From Bacteroidaceae bacterium (GTDB lineage Bacteria; Bacteroidota; Bacteroidia; Bacteroidales; Bacteroidaceae), in the NCBI GenBank assembly GCA_900752815.1, contig CAADWS010000046.1, positions 1 to 10,334 on the forward strand: a stretch of 10,334 nt of DNA, given 5' to 3'. The notes beneath the pieces are model-generated. The model worked only from the letters and a program-made list of their open reading frames with translations. It did no database searches and had not been told where the DNA came from. This document shows positions 1 to 7,336 of the stretch, piece after piece (position 1 is the stretch's first letter; every line of letters begins with the position of its first letter). The position numbers and the translations under genes are program-made.

Positions 1-492
1 ATTACTTCTAATTTACTAAATATCAGCGATATGCGCAACCTTTCATACATAAATATTTTATCGATTTAATTCCGCCAACGGGTATTGGGATAGCAATATT
101 ATACAGTATGACAGTGCTATGATTCTGTTTCTCATTCTATGTATATTTCGTTAAAGAATAAAAGAACATTAGGACAGCAGGGGTAGGAATATCCTTGTCA
201 TCTCCCCCATAGGCCGTTTAAACGGTTTCCAGCATATCTCCACATGACTGCGGCAAGTTGTACAGACTTAGCATTCGCAGCATATGAATTTGGATTCCTT
301 GTTGCGTGGAACAGCAACGTGTGTTTTTCCGTTCTTCCCTCTTGATGCTCGTAATAGCAGGAAAAACATAATAGGTTTTACTTCCATTCTGCTTGTTCTG
401 CAAAAGAATATTTTTCTTCGAATTAGCAAAGAAAAACTCCATAAAAAATCAAGAAACCGTTCATTATATATTGATGTCCATGTATCAGCCAT

Positions 493-532
493 CCATTGTT
501 AATGGCAATAAACACCATCGTCCGTAACGGAC
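493..532. repeat. Two adjacent small inverted repeats
   Basis: Two perfect 5-bp stems with 3-base loops lie 14 bases apart: CCATT-GTT-AATGG (493-505) and GTCCG-TAA-CGGAC (520-532). Neither is followed by a T tract, so they are not ordinary terminators. They could be operator half-sites, RNA hairpins or chance; nothing nearby identifies a function. Confidence 0.25.
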
Positions 533-846
533 ACACATACAACTCTATACCATATTAGTGCAGCAATCTTGCCCGTGCGGAGAAACACTTCAAAATCGGC
601 GATAAATCCCTGAGCCTATTTCCTCTAGGCAATATCCGTCGCACGATAGCAGACTTTCAGGAACTTTACAGGTACTTGTAAACGAACAGATATTTTGAAA
701 GTGTGGCTTTGGCGTTCATTTCGGCTTCCGCCTGCCAGCGTTATCCTGTTGTGCTGACTCAACATTGGCTTTTCATCGCATACCTGTCTTTTTTGTTTTA
801 GCCAACTTTCTAAAAGGTCTATCAGCCAATAACCTTGTCGCGTTTT

Positions 847-876
847 TCTGTTTATCACTTTTTATTCGTACTTTTA
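847..876 (+). promoter_or_regulatory. Possible weak Bacteroides-type promoter for mazG
   Basis: TACTTTTA at 869-876 matches the Bacteroides -7 consensus TAnnTTTG at all but the last base, and TCTG at 847-850 sits 18 bases upstream as a poor -33 element (consensus TTTG). A start near 883 would leave only about 14 bases before the mazG ATG at 897. The match is imperfect in an A+T-rich stretch, so chance is a real alternative. Confidence 0.2.
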
Positions 877-896
877 CACTCCCAAAACAACCTCTT

Positions 897-1727
897 ATGA
901 CACCTCAACAACATTCTAAAGAAGAAAAAGCCCGCGCCTTTGTCCGTTTGCTTGACATCTTGGACGAACTCCGCGAAAAATGCCCCTGGGACCGTAAGCA
1001 GACCAACGAAAGTTTGCGTCCCAACACAATTGAAGAAACCTATGAACTCTGTGACGCCCTTATCAAGGGGGACAGCAAAAATATTTGCAAAGAGTTGGGC
1101 GATGTCCTGCTTCACGTTGTATTTTATGCAAAAATCGGTTCCGAAAAGAATGATTTCGACATTGCCGATGTTTGCAATCAGCTTTGTGAAAAACTGATAT
1201 TCAGACATCCTCACGTATTCCCGCCTGCACAATCCCCCGCCGACGGAAAGGAGGTAAAAACCGCCGACCAGGTGTCCGAACAGTGGGAACAAATCAAACA
1301 GCGCGAAAAAGACGGCAACAAGACAGTCCTTTCCGGTGTGCCCGACAGTCTGCCCTCACTCATCAAAGCCTACCGCATCCAGGACAAGGCTAGAAACGTT
1401 GGATTCGACTGGGAAGAACGCATCCAGGTGTGGGAAAAGGTAAAGGAAGAAATCAATGAGTTCGAAGCGGAAATTGCCGGCATGGACAAGGAGCAGGCCG
1501 AAGCCGAGTTCGGCGATGTCATGTTCAGCCTCATCAACGCCGCACGCCTTTACCACATCAATCCGGACAATGCCTTGGAGCGCACCAACCAGAAATTCAT
1601 CCGCCGCTTCAATTACCTCGAATCGAAGACACTCAAACAAGGACGGCAACTCACCGAGATGTCACTGGAAGAAATGGACCGGATTTGGAACGAAGCCAAG
1701 CAACAGGAGAATAACGACAGGATATAA
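897..1727 (+). CDS. mazG: MazG nucleoside triphosphate pyrophosphohydrolase
   Basis: This 276-residue protein is close in size to E. coli MazG (263) and hydrolyses nucleoside triphosphates to monophosphate and pyrophosphate; the family is linked to nucleotide-pool cleansing and, in E. coli, to lowering ppGpp. Two MazG helical domains are visible. The N-terminal one has CPWDRKQT, EETYE (E46, E47, E50) and KELGD (E66, D69). The C-terminal one has KEEINEFE (E184, E185, E188) and EFGD (E204, D207). These acidic residues are the expected Mg2+ ligands. I chose the ATG at 897 because the frame upstream of it (from 765) encodes a hydrophobic stretch foreign to the family. The transporter follows after 47 bases with a hairpin between. 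Both domains keep their metal ligands, so each could be active, although in E. coli mainly the C-terminal one is. Confidence 0.93.
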   Translation: MTPQQHSKEEKARAFVRLLDILDELREKCPWDRKQTNESLRPNTIEETYELCDALIKGDSKNICKELGDVLLHVVFYAKIGSEKNDFDIADVCNQLCEKLIFRHPHVFPPAQSPADGKEVKTADQVSEQWEQIKQREKDGNKTVLSGVPDSLPSLIKAYRIQDKARNVGFDWEERIQVWEKVKEEINEFEAEIAGMDKEQAEAEFGDVMFSLINAARLYHINPDNALERTNQKFIRRFNYLESKTLKQGRQLTEMSLEEMDRIWNEAKQQENNDRI

Positions 1728-1733
1728 TGCCCG

Positions 1734-1761
1734 GTCCTCTATAATCATAGCAAGGACTTTT
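1734..1761 (+). terminator. Weak hairpin with T tract between mazG and transporter
   Basis: GTCCT-CTAT (1734-1742), loop AATC, then ATAG (1747-1750), a 2-base bulge CA and AGGAC (1753-1757) form a 9-bp stem followed by TTTT (1758-1761) and then A. The stem is A/T-rich in its upper half and the T run is short, so it is probably a leaky terminator or attenuator, not a full stop; the transporter starts only 13 bases later. Confidence 0.35.
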
Positions 1762-1774
1762 ATCTGCACAAAAA

Positions 1775-2671
1775 ATGATTTATCACGTCCTAGCATTCCT
1801 GACCATTCTGGTCTGGGGCTCTACATTCGTATCAACCAAAGTTCTGCTGGATAAAGGGCTGACACCATCCGACATCTTCCTGCTCCGATTCACGTTGGCC
1901 TATGTCGGAATGGCCCTGGCCAGCCATAAGCATTGGAGATGTCACAATCTGCGCGATGAGTTGATTATGATGATTGCAGGCATCACGGGCGGTTCCATGT
2001 ATTTCTTCACGGAAAACATGGCCCTCCTCTACGCAAAAACGGGCAATGTGTCGCTCATCGTATGTCTGGCGCCACTCATCACAGCCATTCTTGCCATAAC
2101 CCGAAAGAACCGGGAGTCCGTCAGCCGGCGTCTTTGGATAGGTTCCCTTCTGGCATTGACAGGAGTAGCCTTCGTGGTCAATGGTGAAAACGGCTCCAAC
2201 AGTCACCCGTTACTGGGACATCTGCTGGCTCTTACTGCTGCAGGAAGTTGGGCCATTTACCAAACCATCATAAAGCCATTAGGCAAACGATATGGCAGCG
2301 GGATGCTGACACGCAAAGTATTTGGTTACGGCGTCTTGACAATTATCCCTCTTTGGTGGAGCACTCTGCCAGATTCTCTCTCCAATCATCTGGGCTCCGC
2401 GCTTCAGGACTCAACCGTCATTGCCAATATCCTTTATTTGGGATTGTTGGCTTCCTGGATTTGTTTCTGGCTGTGGAGTAAAATCATCGGCAACCTTGGG
2501 CCCGTCATTGCGTCCAACTATATTTATCTTAATCCGCTGGTTACCTGCGTCGTATCATATTTCGTATTAGACGAAAGCATTACATTGCCCATGTGTCTTG
2601 GAGGTCTCTGCATCCTGATGGGAGTTTATATGGCCGTCGGCATGCCCAAACCACATCTCAAGGTTCACTAA
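1775..2671 (+). CDS. EamA/DMT-family inner-membrane transporter
   Basis: This 298-residue protein is strongly hydrophobic with about ten predicted membrane helices, the usual length and layout of drug/metabolite transporter (DMT) proteins with two EamA repeats. The first repeat opens with VWGSTFVSTKVLL (about residues 13-25); this WG-S-F motif is typical of helix 1 in EamA proteins. The second repeat begins around residue 147 (HLLALTAAGSWAIYQ), and the final helices contain NPLVTCVVSYFVLDE, the usual repeat-2 segment with a conserved P and E. The family exports amino acids, metabolites or drugs across the inner membrane, but substrate cannot be read from sequence. The start ATG at 1775 places helix 1 at the N terminus as expected. 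It lies 47 bases after mazG, so the two may be cotranscribed, and a clear terminator follows. RhaT-like annotation would be unjustified. Confidence 0.88.
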   Translation: MIYHVLAFLTILVWGSTFVSTKVLLDKGLTPSDIFLLRFTLAYVGMALASHKHWRCHNLRDELIMMIAGITGGSMYFFTENMALLYAKTGNVSLIVCLAPLITAILAITRKNRESVSRRLWIGSLLALTGVAFVVNGENGSNSHPLLGHLLALTAAGSWAIYQTIIKPLGKRYGSGMLTRKVFGYGVLTIIPLWWSTLPDSLSNHLGSALQDSTVIANILYLGLLASWICFWLWSKIIGNLGPVIASNYIYLNPLVTCVVSYFVLDESITLPMCLGGLCILMGVYMAVGMPKPHLKVH

Positions 2672-2683
2672 CTGTTAATCACT

Positions 2684-2714
2684 GCAAAAAGGAGGGTTTC
2701 TCCACTTTTTTTGC
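2684..2714 (+). terminator. Rho-independent terminator after transporter
   Basis: GCAAAAA (2684-2690) and GGAG (2691-2694), loop GGTTT, CTCC (2700-2703), two unpaired bases AC, then T7GC (2706-2714). The GGAG/CTCC core is followed by seven T, and the outer A5/T5 and GC/GC bases can extend the stem. Because the left arm is A-rich it could also act on the opposite strand, though no minus-strand gene is apparent there. It closes the mazG-transporter unit 13 bases after the transporter stop. Confidence 0.7.
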
Positions 2715-2715
2715 G

Positions 2716-2723
2716 TAAGTTTG
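2716..2723 (+). promoter_or_regulatory. Bacteroides-type -7 element for the lipoprotein/men unit
   Basis: TAAGTTTG is an exact match to the Bacteroides sigma-ABfr -7 consensus TAnnTTTG. Transcription would start near 2730, giving a leader of about 46 bases to the lipoprotein ATG at 2776. A good -33 TTTG at the ideal spacing is not present: GTTTC at 2696-2700 is nearby but only about 15 bases upstream, inside the preceding terminator hairpin. Thus the call rests on the -7 match, on its position just after a terminator and on the gene behind it. Confidence 0.45.
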
Positions 2724-2775
2724 TGTAATATTCTGCATAATAATCAAACAGTTTATCCATAAAAACAGAAATAAT

Positions 2776-3612
2776 ATGAGAAGAATGCAGTCGCTTTTCC
2801 TTCGTTTGGGAAGTTGCGCAGTTTTATCCCTCCTGCTCTTTTCACTCACGGCCTGTTCGGATGACGATGGCCCTGTTTTCACACCGGAGCTGCCCAATAG
2901 CACCGGCTCCCCGATTCGACAGATTTCACATCAGGGGGGAGTGGTTACCAGTTACGACTGGAATCTGAATTACAGCAGCCAACGGCTCACCAAGGGGCAG
3001 GGACAAATACGCGACCCACGGCCGGATATAGACAAGAGCTATCAATATACCAGTAAAATCAGTTATGGCAGCCGCGGCATTACTATAAAGAACAGCGATA
3101 ATGCCGCCGTCAAAGTTTCTCTCAATAGCTATGGCTACATTGAGCGGATGACCATTGGCCGGAACATATACGAATTCCAGTATAAAGACCGCTTTTTAAG
3201 CGGATGGTCAAAAACCATATTTGAAGACAATTTCGGGCAAGCAGTCGAATACAAATCCAGTGGCAATATCACGTATGAAAATGGCGACTTGAAATCTATC
3301 GTGGTGACAGAACCCGACATGATTCCCGTCACCACCACCTTCACACCCGACACGCGCGAAAACACGAACGGACTGCTTCCGGTCACCGCCAGCAAAGGAA
3401 TGGGATGCTTAGGCTTTGAACATCTTTTCTATGCAGGACTTTTGGGAAAACCCACGACTCACCTGGTAAAGAGTTTGTCGACCTATCATCCCTCGGACCC
3501 GGAACAATGCTACACAATCAATTTTGAATACAGCATCCGCGGCAACAACGTAATACTCTGTAATTACAACACCCCAAACGGGGAACCAGCCTCGGTGATT
3601 TTCAGTTACTGA
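2776..3612 (+). CDS. Surface-exposed lipoprotein of unknown function (DUF4595-like)
   Basis: This 278-residue protein begins with a type II signal peptide: RR at 2-3, a hydrophobic core at about 11-24, and lipobox LTAC with the lipidated cysteine at 27. The residues right after it, SDDDG (28-32), match the lipoprotein export signal that sends Bacteroidota lipoproteins to the outer face of the outer membrane (B. fragilis type consensus SDDDD). The mature part is polar and apparently all-beta, with short strand-like segments such as GRNIYEFQYKDR and GNITYENGDLKSI that recall YD/RHS-like sheets and the DUF4595 group common in Bacteroidales; that assignment is from memory of the style, not a search. 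Catalytic residues are not recognisable. The start at 2776 is preferred over the ATG at 2785 because it keeps the arginines of the signal peptide. Its stop is 31 bases before menF, without a terminator between, so it may head the men transcript. Confidence 0.8.
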   Translation: MRRMQSLFLRLGSCAVLSLLLFSLTACSDDDGPVFTPELPNSTGSPIRQISHQGGVVTSYDWNLNYSSQRLTKGQGQIRDPRPDIDKSYQYTSKISYGSRGITIKNSDNAAVKVSLNSYGYIERMTIGRNIYEFQYKDRFLSGWSKTIFEDNFGQAVEYKSSGNITYENGDLKSIVVTEPDMIPVTTTFTPDTRENTNGLLPVTASKGMGCLGFEHLFYAGLLGKPTTHLVKSLSTYHPSDPEQCYTINFEYSIRGNNVILCNYNTPNGEPASVIFSY

Positions 3613-3643
3613 CAGCCAGCCAAAAACAGAATCATTACCCCAA

Positions 3644-4744
3644 TTGAATACGTTTTTTACAATCTGCGAGCACAATGTCCGTAGTGGAGATTTCTCAGGC
3701 GGAGCTTTTGCCTACTACCGCCTTCCAGGAACGGACCATTATACATTTATCTCACAACAGGGGCGGCCGAAGGAATTGGCCGCTCTTGACATATCCGATA
3801 CATTCCGTGGCTTTGTCATCGCACCATTCGTCATATCCCAGGAATCCCCATTGATTCTCCTTGAGCCGGATTTTACCACAAAGTTGCCAGTGCCTGACAC
3901 CAAAGCAGAAAGCACGACACACGTAATGCCACAAAACGATGACTCATTGCGCCGCAAGGCCTATACCCACAGTTTTGAGGCCATGCACCGCCGCCTGGTG
4001 GAAGGGAAAGCCGGAAAAATTGTTCTTTCGCGCCGGATGGCATTATGCAATCCCACCTCTGCCCAGCCGTGGAAGCCAACAACATTCTTCCGGGAAGCCT
4101 GCCGCAAATATCCCCATCACTATGTGTGCCTTTGGTGGACTCAACGCACCGGTTGCTGGCTGATTGCAAGCCCAGAAACCTTATTGAAAAAGGTGGACGA
4201 TAAACAATGGCAGACAATGGCCCTTGCGGGTACGATGAACTGGAACGAGTGCAAAGACAAGGACATCGCCTCAGCCTGGAGCCTTAAGAACATAGAGGAA
4301 CAACAGTATGTCGCTACATATATCGAACGGCAATTGTTCCCACATGTACGACAGTTGTCGACCTCGCCCACATACTCCTCCCGGGCCGCAGAACTTGCCC
4401 ATTTACGGACTGACTTCACCTTTCAAATACAGGAAAATGCCAGCCGGGGACTTCTGTTAAAATGTCTGCACCCTACTCCTGCTGTTTGCGGCGTTCCACA
4501 AGACACAGCCCTGCAAGCAATTCTGGAAGACGAAGATTCTCCCCGAAAATATTACGCAGGATTCAGCGGTCCCGTCAACTGGCAGGATGAAAGCCAGTTA
4601 TACGTATCCCTCCGATGTATGGAGATAGATAGCCAGAAAGCTTTACTCTACGCCGGCGGAGGACTACTGAAAGAGAGTCACGAAGAAGAAGAATGGGCGG
4701 AAACGCAGAAGAAAATGCGAACCATGCTGAAACTTTTCCGTTAA
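3644..4744 (+). CDS. menF: Isochorismate synthase MenF
   Basis: MenF isomerises chorismate to isochorismate, the first committed step of classical menaquinone synthesis, in the cytosol with Mg2+. The 366-residue protein has the chorismate-binding fold in its C-terminal two thirds: GKIVLSR (124-130, with K125 in the place of the water-activating lysine of MenF), ALAGT (193-197), LRTDF (254-258), HPTPAVCG (276-283), YYAGFSG (303-309) and a C-terminal AGGGLLKES...EEWAE segment (337-353) carrying the Mg2+-binding glutamate region. The N-terminal part holds FAYYRLPG. Anthranilate or salicylate synthase is less likely because menD follows directly. The start is odd: no in-frame ATG occurs until residue 94, inside the protein, so TTG at 3644 is the best start; it places the N terminus at the expected distance from FAYYRLPG. 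The frame stays open upstream, so a different non-ATG start cannot be excluded. Confidence 0.92.
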   Translation: MNTFFTICEHNVRSGDFSGGAFAYYRLPGTDHYTFISQQGRPKELAALDISDTFRGFVIAPFVISQESPLILLEPDFTTKLPVPDTKAESTTHVMPQNDDSLRRKAYTHSFEAMHRRLVEGKAGKIVLSRRMALCNPTSAQPWKPTTFFREACRKYPHHYVCLWWTQRTGCWLIASPETLLKKVDDKQWQTMALAGTMNWNECKDKDIASAWSLKNIEEQQYVATYIERQLFPHVRQLSTSPTYSSRAAELAHLRTDFTFQIQENASRGLLLKCLHPTPAVCGVPQDTALQAILEDEDSPRKYYAGFSGPVNWQDESQLYVSLRCMEIDSQKALLYAGGGLLKESHEEEEWAETQKKMRTMLKLFR

Positions 4745-4812
4745 AGGAAAAATATCTTCCTCAGTTCTTCTTTCCCCCACAAAACATGAATAACCCCAAA
4801 TCCCTATCGAAT

Positions 4813-6492
4813 ATGTTCTGCGACAAGCACCATGTCAACCAATTAACAAGTCTGCTCCACCAGCATCAGATTTGTGATTGTGTTGTCTGTCCAGGCTCGC
4901 GAAATGCCATTCTGATACACAATTTCAAACAAGCCGGCTTCCAACTTTATCCAGTGACAGATGAACGAAGTGCAGCCTTCGTTGCGCTGGGAATTTGTCT
5001 GCAGCGCCAAAGTCCCGTAGCCATTTGCGTCACCTCTGGTTCAGCCCTGCTCAATACCCTGCCTGCCGTCGCTGAAGCCTCCTACCGCCATTTGCCGCTA
5101 CTCGTGATTTCCGCCGACAGGCCCACCGAATGGATTGGGCAGCTGGACGGACAAACGTTGCCTCAGGAAGGAGCCCTGACGCCCTATACAGAAACATTTC
5201 ATCTTTCTGCTGCCGAAGACGCGACCGCCAACTGGCACAACCAGTTACTCATTAACCGGGCGCTTTTGAGAGTAAGGCAAAACGGCGGTCAACCGGTACA
5301 TATCAATATTCCCATACGCGAACCCCTTTTTTCCTTCCAAACCGCCGAACTACCTGTTACCTGGCCCATACGCGAGGAAATGGGCGACACTGGTCACCCA
5401 CTCTCTGACGAAACGGTCCATGCCATACAATCGGCCCGGCTTCCTATCGTCTTTGTCGGCCAATATGAAAAAGGGACAATTCCTGCACTTCGCACAATTG
5501 AAGAAAACAACTCCCTGCTGGTTCTTCCCGAAATCATATCCGGACAAGTCGGAAGTTGGCGAACAACCTGGCTGGAACAATTACTTCCACACCTGGATTT
5601 CCGGCCCGATCTCGTCATCCACATCGGCGGAAATCTGGTGAATAAACAACTGAAACTGCACATACGTAAAATATCCGCTTGTTCAGTCATACGAATTGAC
5701 GAAACCGGACAAGTGGCAGATACCTTCCAACATCTTCGGATACTGGTTCGGGCAACGCCACAAGAAGCTCTGTCGCAGTTGGCTTCCATTCTGCCTCCAC
5801 AGCAAGAAGTGCAAAAATGGAAAACACTTTTAGACCAGGGTTTACATTTGTCCGAAAAATACCAACCACTGCATTTTTCCGACATCGGTATCCTGCAGCG
5901 TCTCAGTCAAAGAATACCCAAACATGCGGCCATACATCTGGCAAACAGTTCTCCCGTGCGTAATGCCTCCTGCTTTTTAGGCAGTTTCCCGGGAAGAATC
6001 TTCTGCAATCGTGGTGTCAACGGCATTGAAGGTTCGCTTTCCACGGCAACAGGTTATGCCATGCTCCATCCTCACATCACTCTTGCCGTCATTGGTGACC
6101 TCTGTTTTTTCTACGACCTGAACGCACTCTGGAACACCCGGCTGCCATCGGGACTCCGCATCCTGCTTTTCAACAACGCCGGCGGACAGATTTTTCAAAA
6201 TCTTCCGGGATTGAACCAAAGTCCCGCACTCCGCCAATTCATCGCAGCAGCCCACACTACCACCGCCCAAGGCGTTGCGCAAACCTACGGGCTGGAATAT
6301 CATTGTGCCCACAGCTACGATGAAGTAGACCGCGCAATCGGATGCCTGCTGCGTGAAGATACAGACTCTCCCGTCCTGCTGGAAGTCTTCACCGACACGG
6401 CAGACAACTACGAAGAAGGACAACTACTCAAACAATATTATCTAAAACAATGGACCTATGAAACGAGAATGGAAACCCCTCAAGGAATATAA
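4813..6492 (+). CDS. menD: SEPHCHC synthase MenD
   Basis: MenD is a thiamine-diphosphate enzyme that decarboxylates 2-oxoglutarate and adds the succinyl unit to isochorismate, giving 2-succinyl-5-enolpyruvyl-6-hydroxy-3-cyclohexene-1-carboxylate. From this start the protein has 559 residues, the family size. CPGSRN (26-31) is the N-terminal signature; E51 in [10 protein letters not shown] is the cofactor-activating glutamate; [13 protein letters not shown] (428-440) through NNAGG (454-458) is the Mg2+/ThDP motif. The ATG at 4813 is chosen because MFCDKHHVN puts the PGSR motif about 26 residues in, as in relatives; the ATG at 4786 (9 residues longer, A-rich context) is a serious alternative, while 4693 would run 52 bases into menF. 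A weak 5-bp hairpin lies in the menF-menD gap without a T tract. The 3' end overlaps menB by 35 bases. Confidence 0.94.
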   Translation: MFCDKHHVNQLTSLLHQHQICDCVVCPGSRNAILIHNFKQAGFQLYPVTDERSAAFVALGICLQRQSPVAICVTSGSALLNTLPAVAEASYRHLPLLVISADRPTEWIGQLDGQTLPQEGALTPYTETFHLSAAEDATANWHNQLLINRALLRVRQNGGQPVHINIPIREPLFSFQTAELPVTWPIREEMGDTGHPLSDETVHAIQSARLPIVFVGQYEKGTIPALRTIEENNSLLVLPEIISGQVGSWRTTWLEQLLPHLDFRPDLVIHIGGNLVNKQLKLHIRKISACSVIRIDETGQVADTFQHLRILVRATPQEALSQLASILPPQQEVQKWKTLLDQGLHLSEKYQPLHFSDIGILQRLSQRIPKHAAIHLANSSPVRNASCFLGSFPGRIFCNRGVNGIEGSLSTATGYAMLHPHITLAVIGDLCFFYDLNALWNTRLPSGLRILLFNNAGGQIFQNLPGLNQSPALRQFIAAAHTTTAQGVAQTYGLEYHCAHSYDEVDRAIGCLLREDTDSPVLLEVFTDTADNYEEGQLLKQYYLKQWTYETRMETPQGI

Positions 6493-7276
6493 GGAAATCC
6501 TCTTTGACGAATACAATGGAATCGCACGCATCACCATTAACCGTCCACGCTACCGGAATGCTTTCACGCCCTTGACCGTCAGTGAAATCAGCGATGCGCT
6601 TTTCTTCTGCCGCGAATGCCAGGACATCAGCGTAGTCGTGCTGACCGGTGCCGGCGACAAGGCTTTCTGCTCCGGTGGTGACATGCACGTCAAGGGGCAG
6701 GGAGGATATGTCGGGACCGACAGTGTGCCACGACTGAATGTATTGGAAGTACAGAAGCAGATTCGCTCACTGCCCAAGCCCGTTATCGCCATGGTCAACG
6801 GTTATGCCATTGGCGGCGGGCATGTCCTGCACCTCATGTGCGACCTCACCATAGCCTCCGACAATGCCATTTTCGGACAAACGGGCCCCCGCGTCGGCTC
6901 CTTCGATGCCGGCTTCGGCGCCTCCTATCTGGCACGTATCGTCGGACAGAAAAAAGCACGCGAAATCTGGTTCCTCTGCCGGCAATATTCTGCAGCCGAG
7001 GCCGAGAGCATGGGGATGGTCAACAAGGTTGTTCCCTTTGAACAACTGGAAGACGAAGTCGTGGCCTGGGCCGAAAGAATAATGGAACACTCTCCGTTGG
7101 CCCTGCGAATGATCAAAGCCGGACTGAATGCCGAACTGGACGGACAGGCCGGTATACAGGAACTGGCCGGCGACGCCACCATGCTCTACTACATGCTGGA
7201 TGAAGCCCACGAGGGCAGCCGTGCTTTCCTCGAAAAGCGCAAACCCGATTTCAAGAAATACCCCAAATTTCCCTAA
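6458..7276 (+). CDS. menB: 1,4-Dihydroxy-2-naphthoyl-CoA synthase MenB
   Basis: MenB, a crotonase-superfamily enzyme, closes the second ring of o-succinylbenzoyl-CoA to give DHNA-CoA. The 272-residue protein has the oxyanion-hole segments FCSGGDM (70-76) and GYAIGGGH (115-122), the MenB-specific [14 protein letters not shown] (141-154) with D150, and the [10 protein letters not shown] segment (168-177). A glycine (G143) after QT is the feature of type I MenB, which borrow bicarbonate as catalytic base; type II forms have aspartate there. The C-terminal [16 protein letters not shown] block (242-257) carries the tyrosine region that completes a neighbouring active site in the hexamer. These residues separate it from ordinary enoyl-CoA hydratases. 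It starts inside the end of menD (35-base overlap), suggesting translational coupling, and the menC-menE fusion begins 60 bases after its stop. Confidence 0.96.
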   Translation: MKREWKPLKEYKEILFDEYNGIARITINRPRYRNAFTPLTVSEISDALFFCRECQDISVVVLTGAGDKAFCSGGDMHVKGQGGYVGTDSVPRLNVLEVQKQIRSLPKPVIAMVNGYAIGGGHVLHLMCDLTIASDNAIFGQTGPRVGSFDAGFGASYLARIVGQKKAREIWFLCRQYSAAEAESMGMVNKVVPFEQLEDEVVAWAERIMEHSPLALRMIKAGLNAELDGQAGIQELAGDATMLYYMLDEAHEGSRAFLEKRKPDFKKYPKFP

Positions 7277-7336
7277 GAGGAAGTTCCGTTGCGACATACT
7301 TTTTCCCGGTTTCACGTTCCCACCCTTTCCCCAAAC

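Larger units (their letters stand above)
1..896. other. Gene-free upstream region, unexplained
   Basis: I find no convincing gene on either strand. The open frames here (up to about 77 codons) have no recognisable domain and low-complexity or unlikely composition. The first 500 bases are clearly A+T-rich compared with the downstream genes. Around 559-681 the composition becomes more gene-like and a 40-codon frame without an ATG reads through, containing FKIGDKSL and ADFQELYRYL; it could be a decayed gene fragment, but I cannot name it. Small palindromes occur at 214-225 (CCGTTTAAACGG), 493-505 and 520-532. No tRNA, rRNA, CRISPR or IS end was seen. The region may be an intergenic spacer holding remnants of a lost gene. 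Confidence 0.5.

Noticed and set aside
625..858. 77-codon minus-strand frame upstream of mazG
   Set aside because: No recognisable family, divergent to and nearly reaching mazG; I could not support it as a gene.
765..896. 44-residue N-terminal extension of MazG from an ATG at 765
   Set aside because: It is hydrophobic and unlike the family; the ATG at 897 gives the usual MazG length and N terminus, and a possible promoter lies within the extension.
855..1292. 145-codon minus-strand frame
   Set aside because: Antisense shadow of mazG with no recognisable domain.
3649..3656. TACGTTTT as a -7 promoter element for menF
   Set aside because: It lies after the apparent menF start codon, lacks the final G, and has no -33 TTTG at suitable distance.
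4745..4761. AGGAA/TTCCT hairpin after menF as a terminator
   Set aside because: Only five A/T-biased pairs and no T tract directly behind it; menD must be transcribed through it.
4693..4812. Longer MenD start at 4693
   Set aside because: It would overlap menF by 52 bases and add a 40-residue tail with no family counterpart; 4813, or else 4786, fits better.
5394..5885. 163-codon minus-strand frame
   Set aside because: Antisense shadow of menD, rich in C, S and R.
7289..7336. TTG start with AGAGGAAG upstream for MenC-MenE
   Set aside because: The purine run looks like a Shine-Dalgarno site, but these are rarely decisive in Bacteroidota, and the extra 16 residues do not fit MenC; the ATG at 7337 does.
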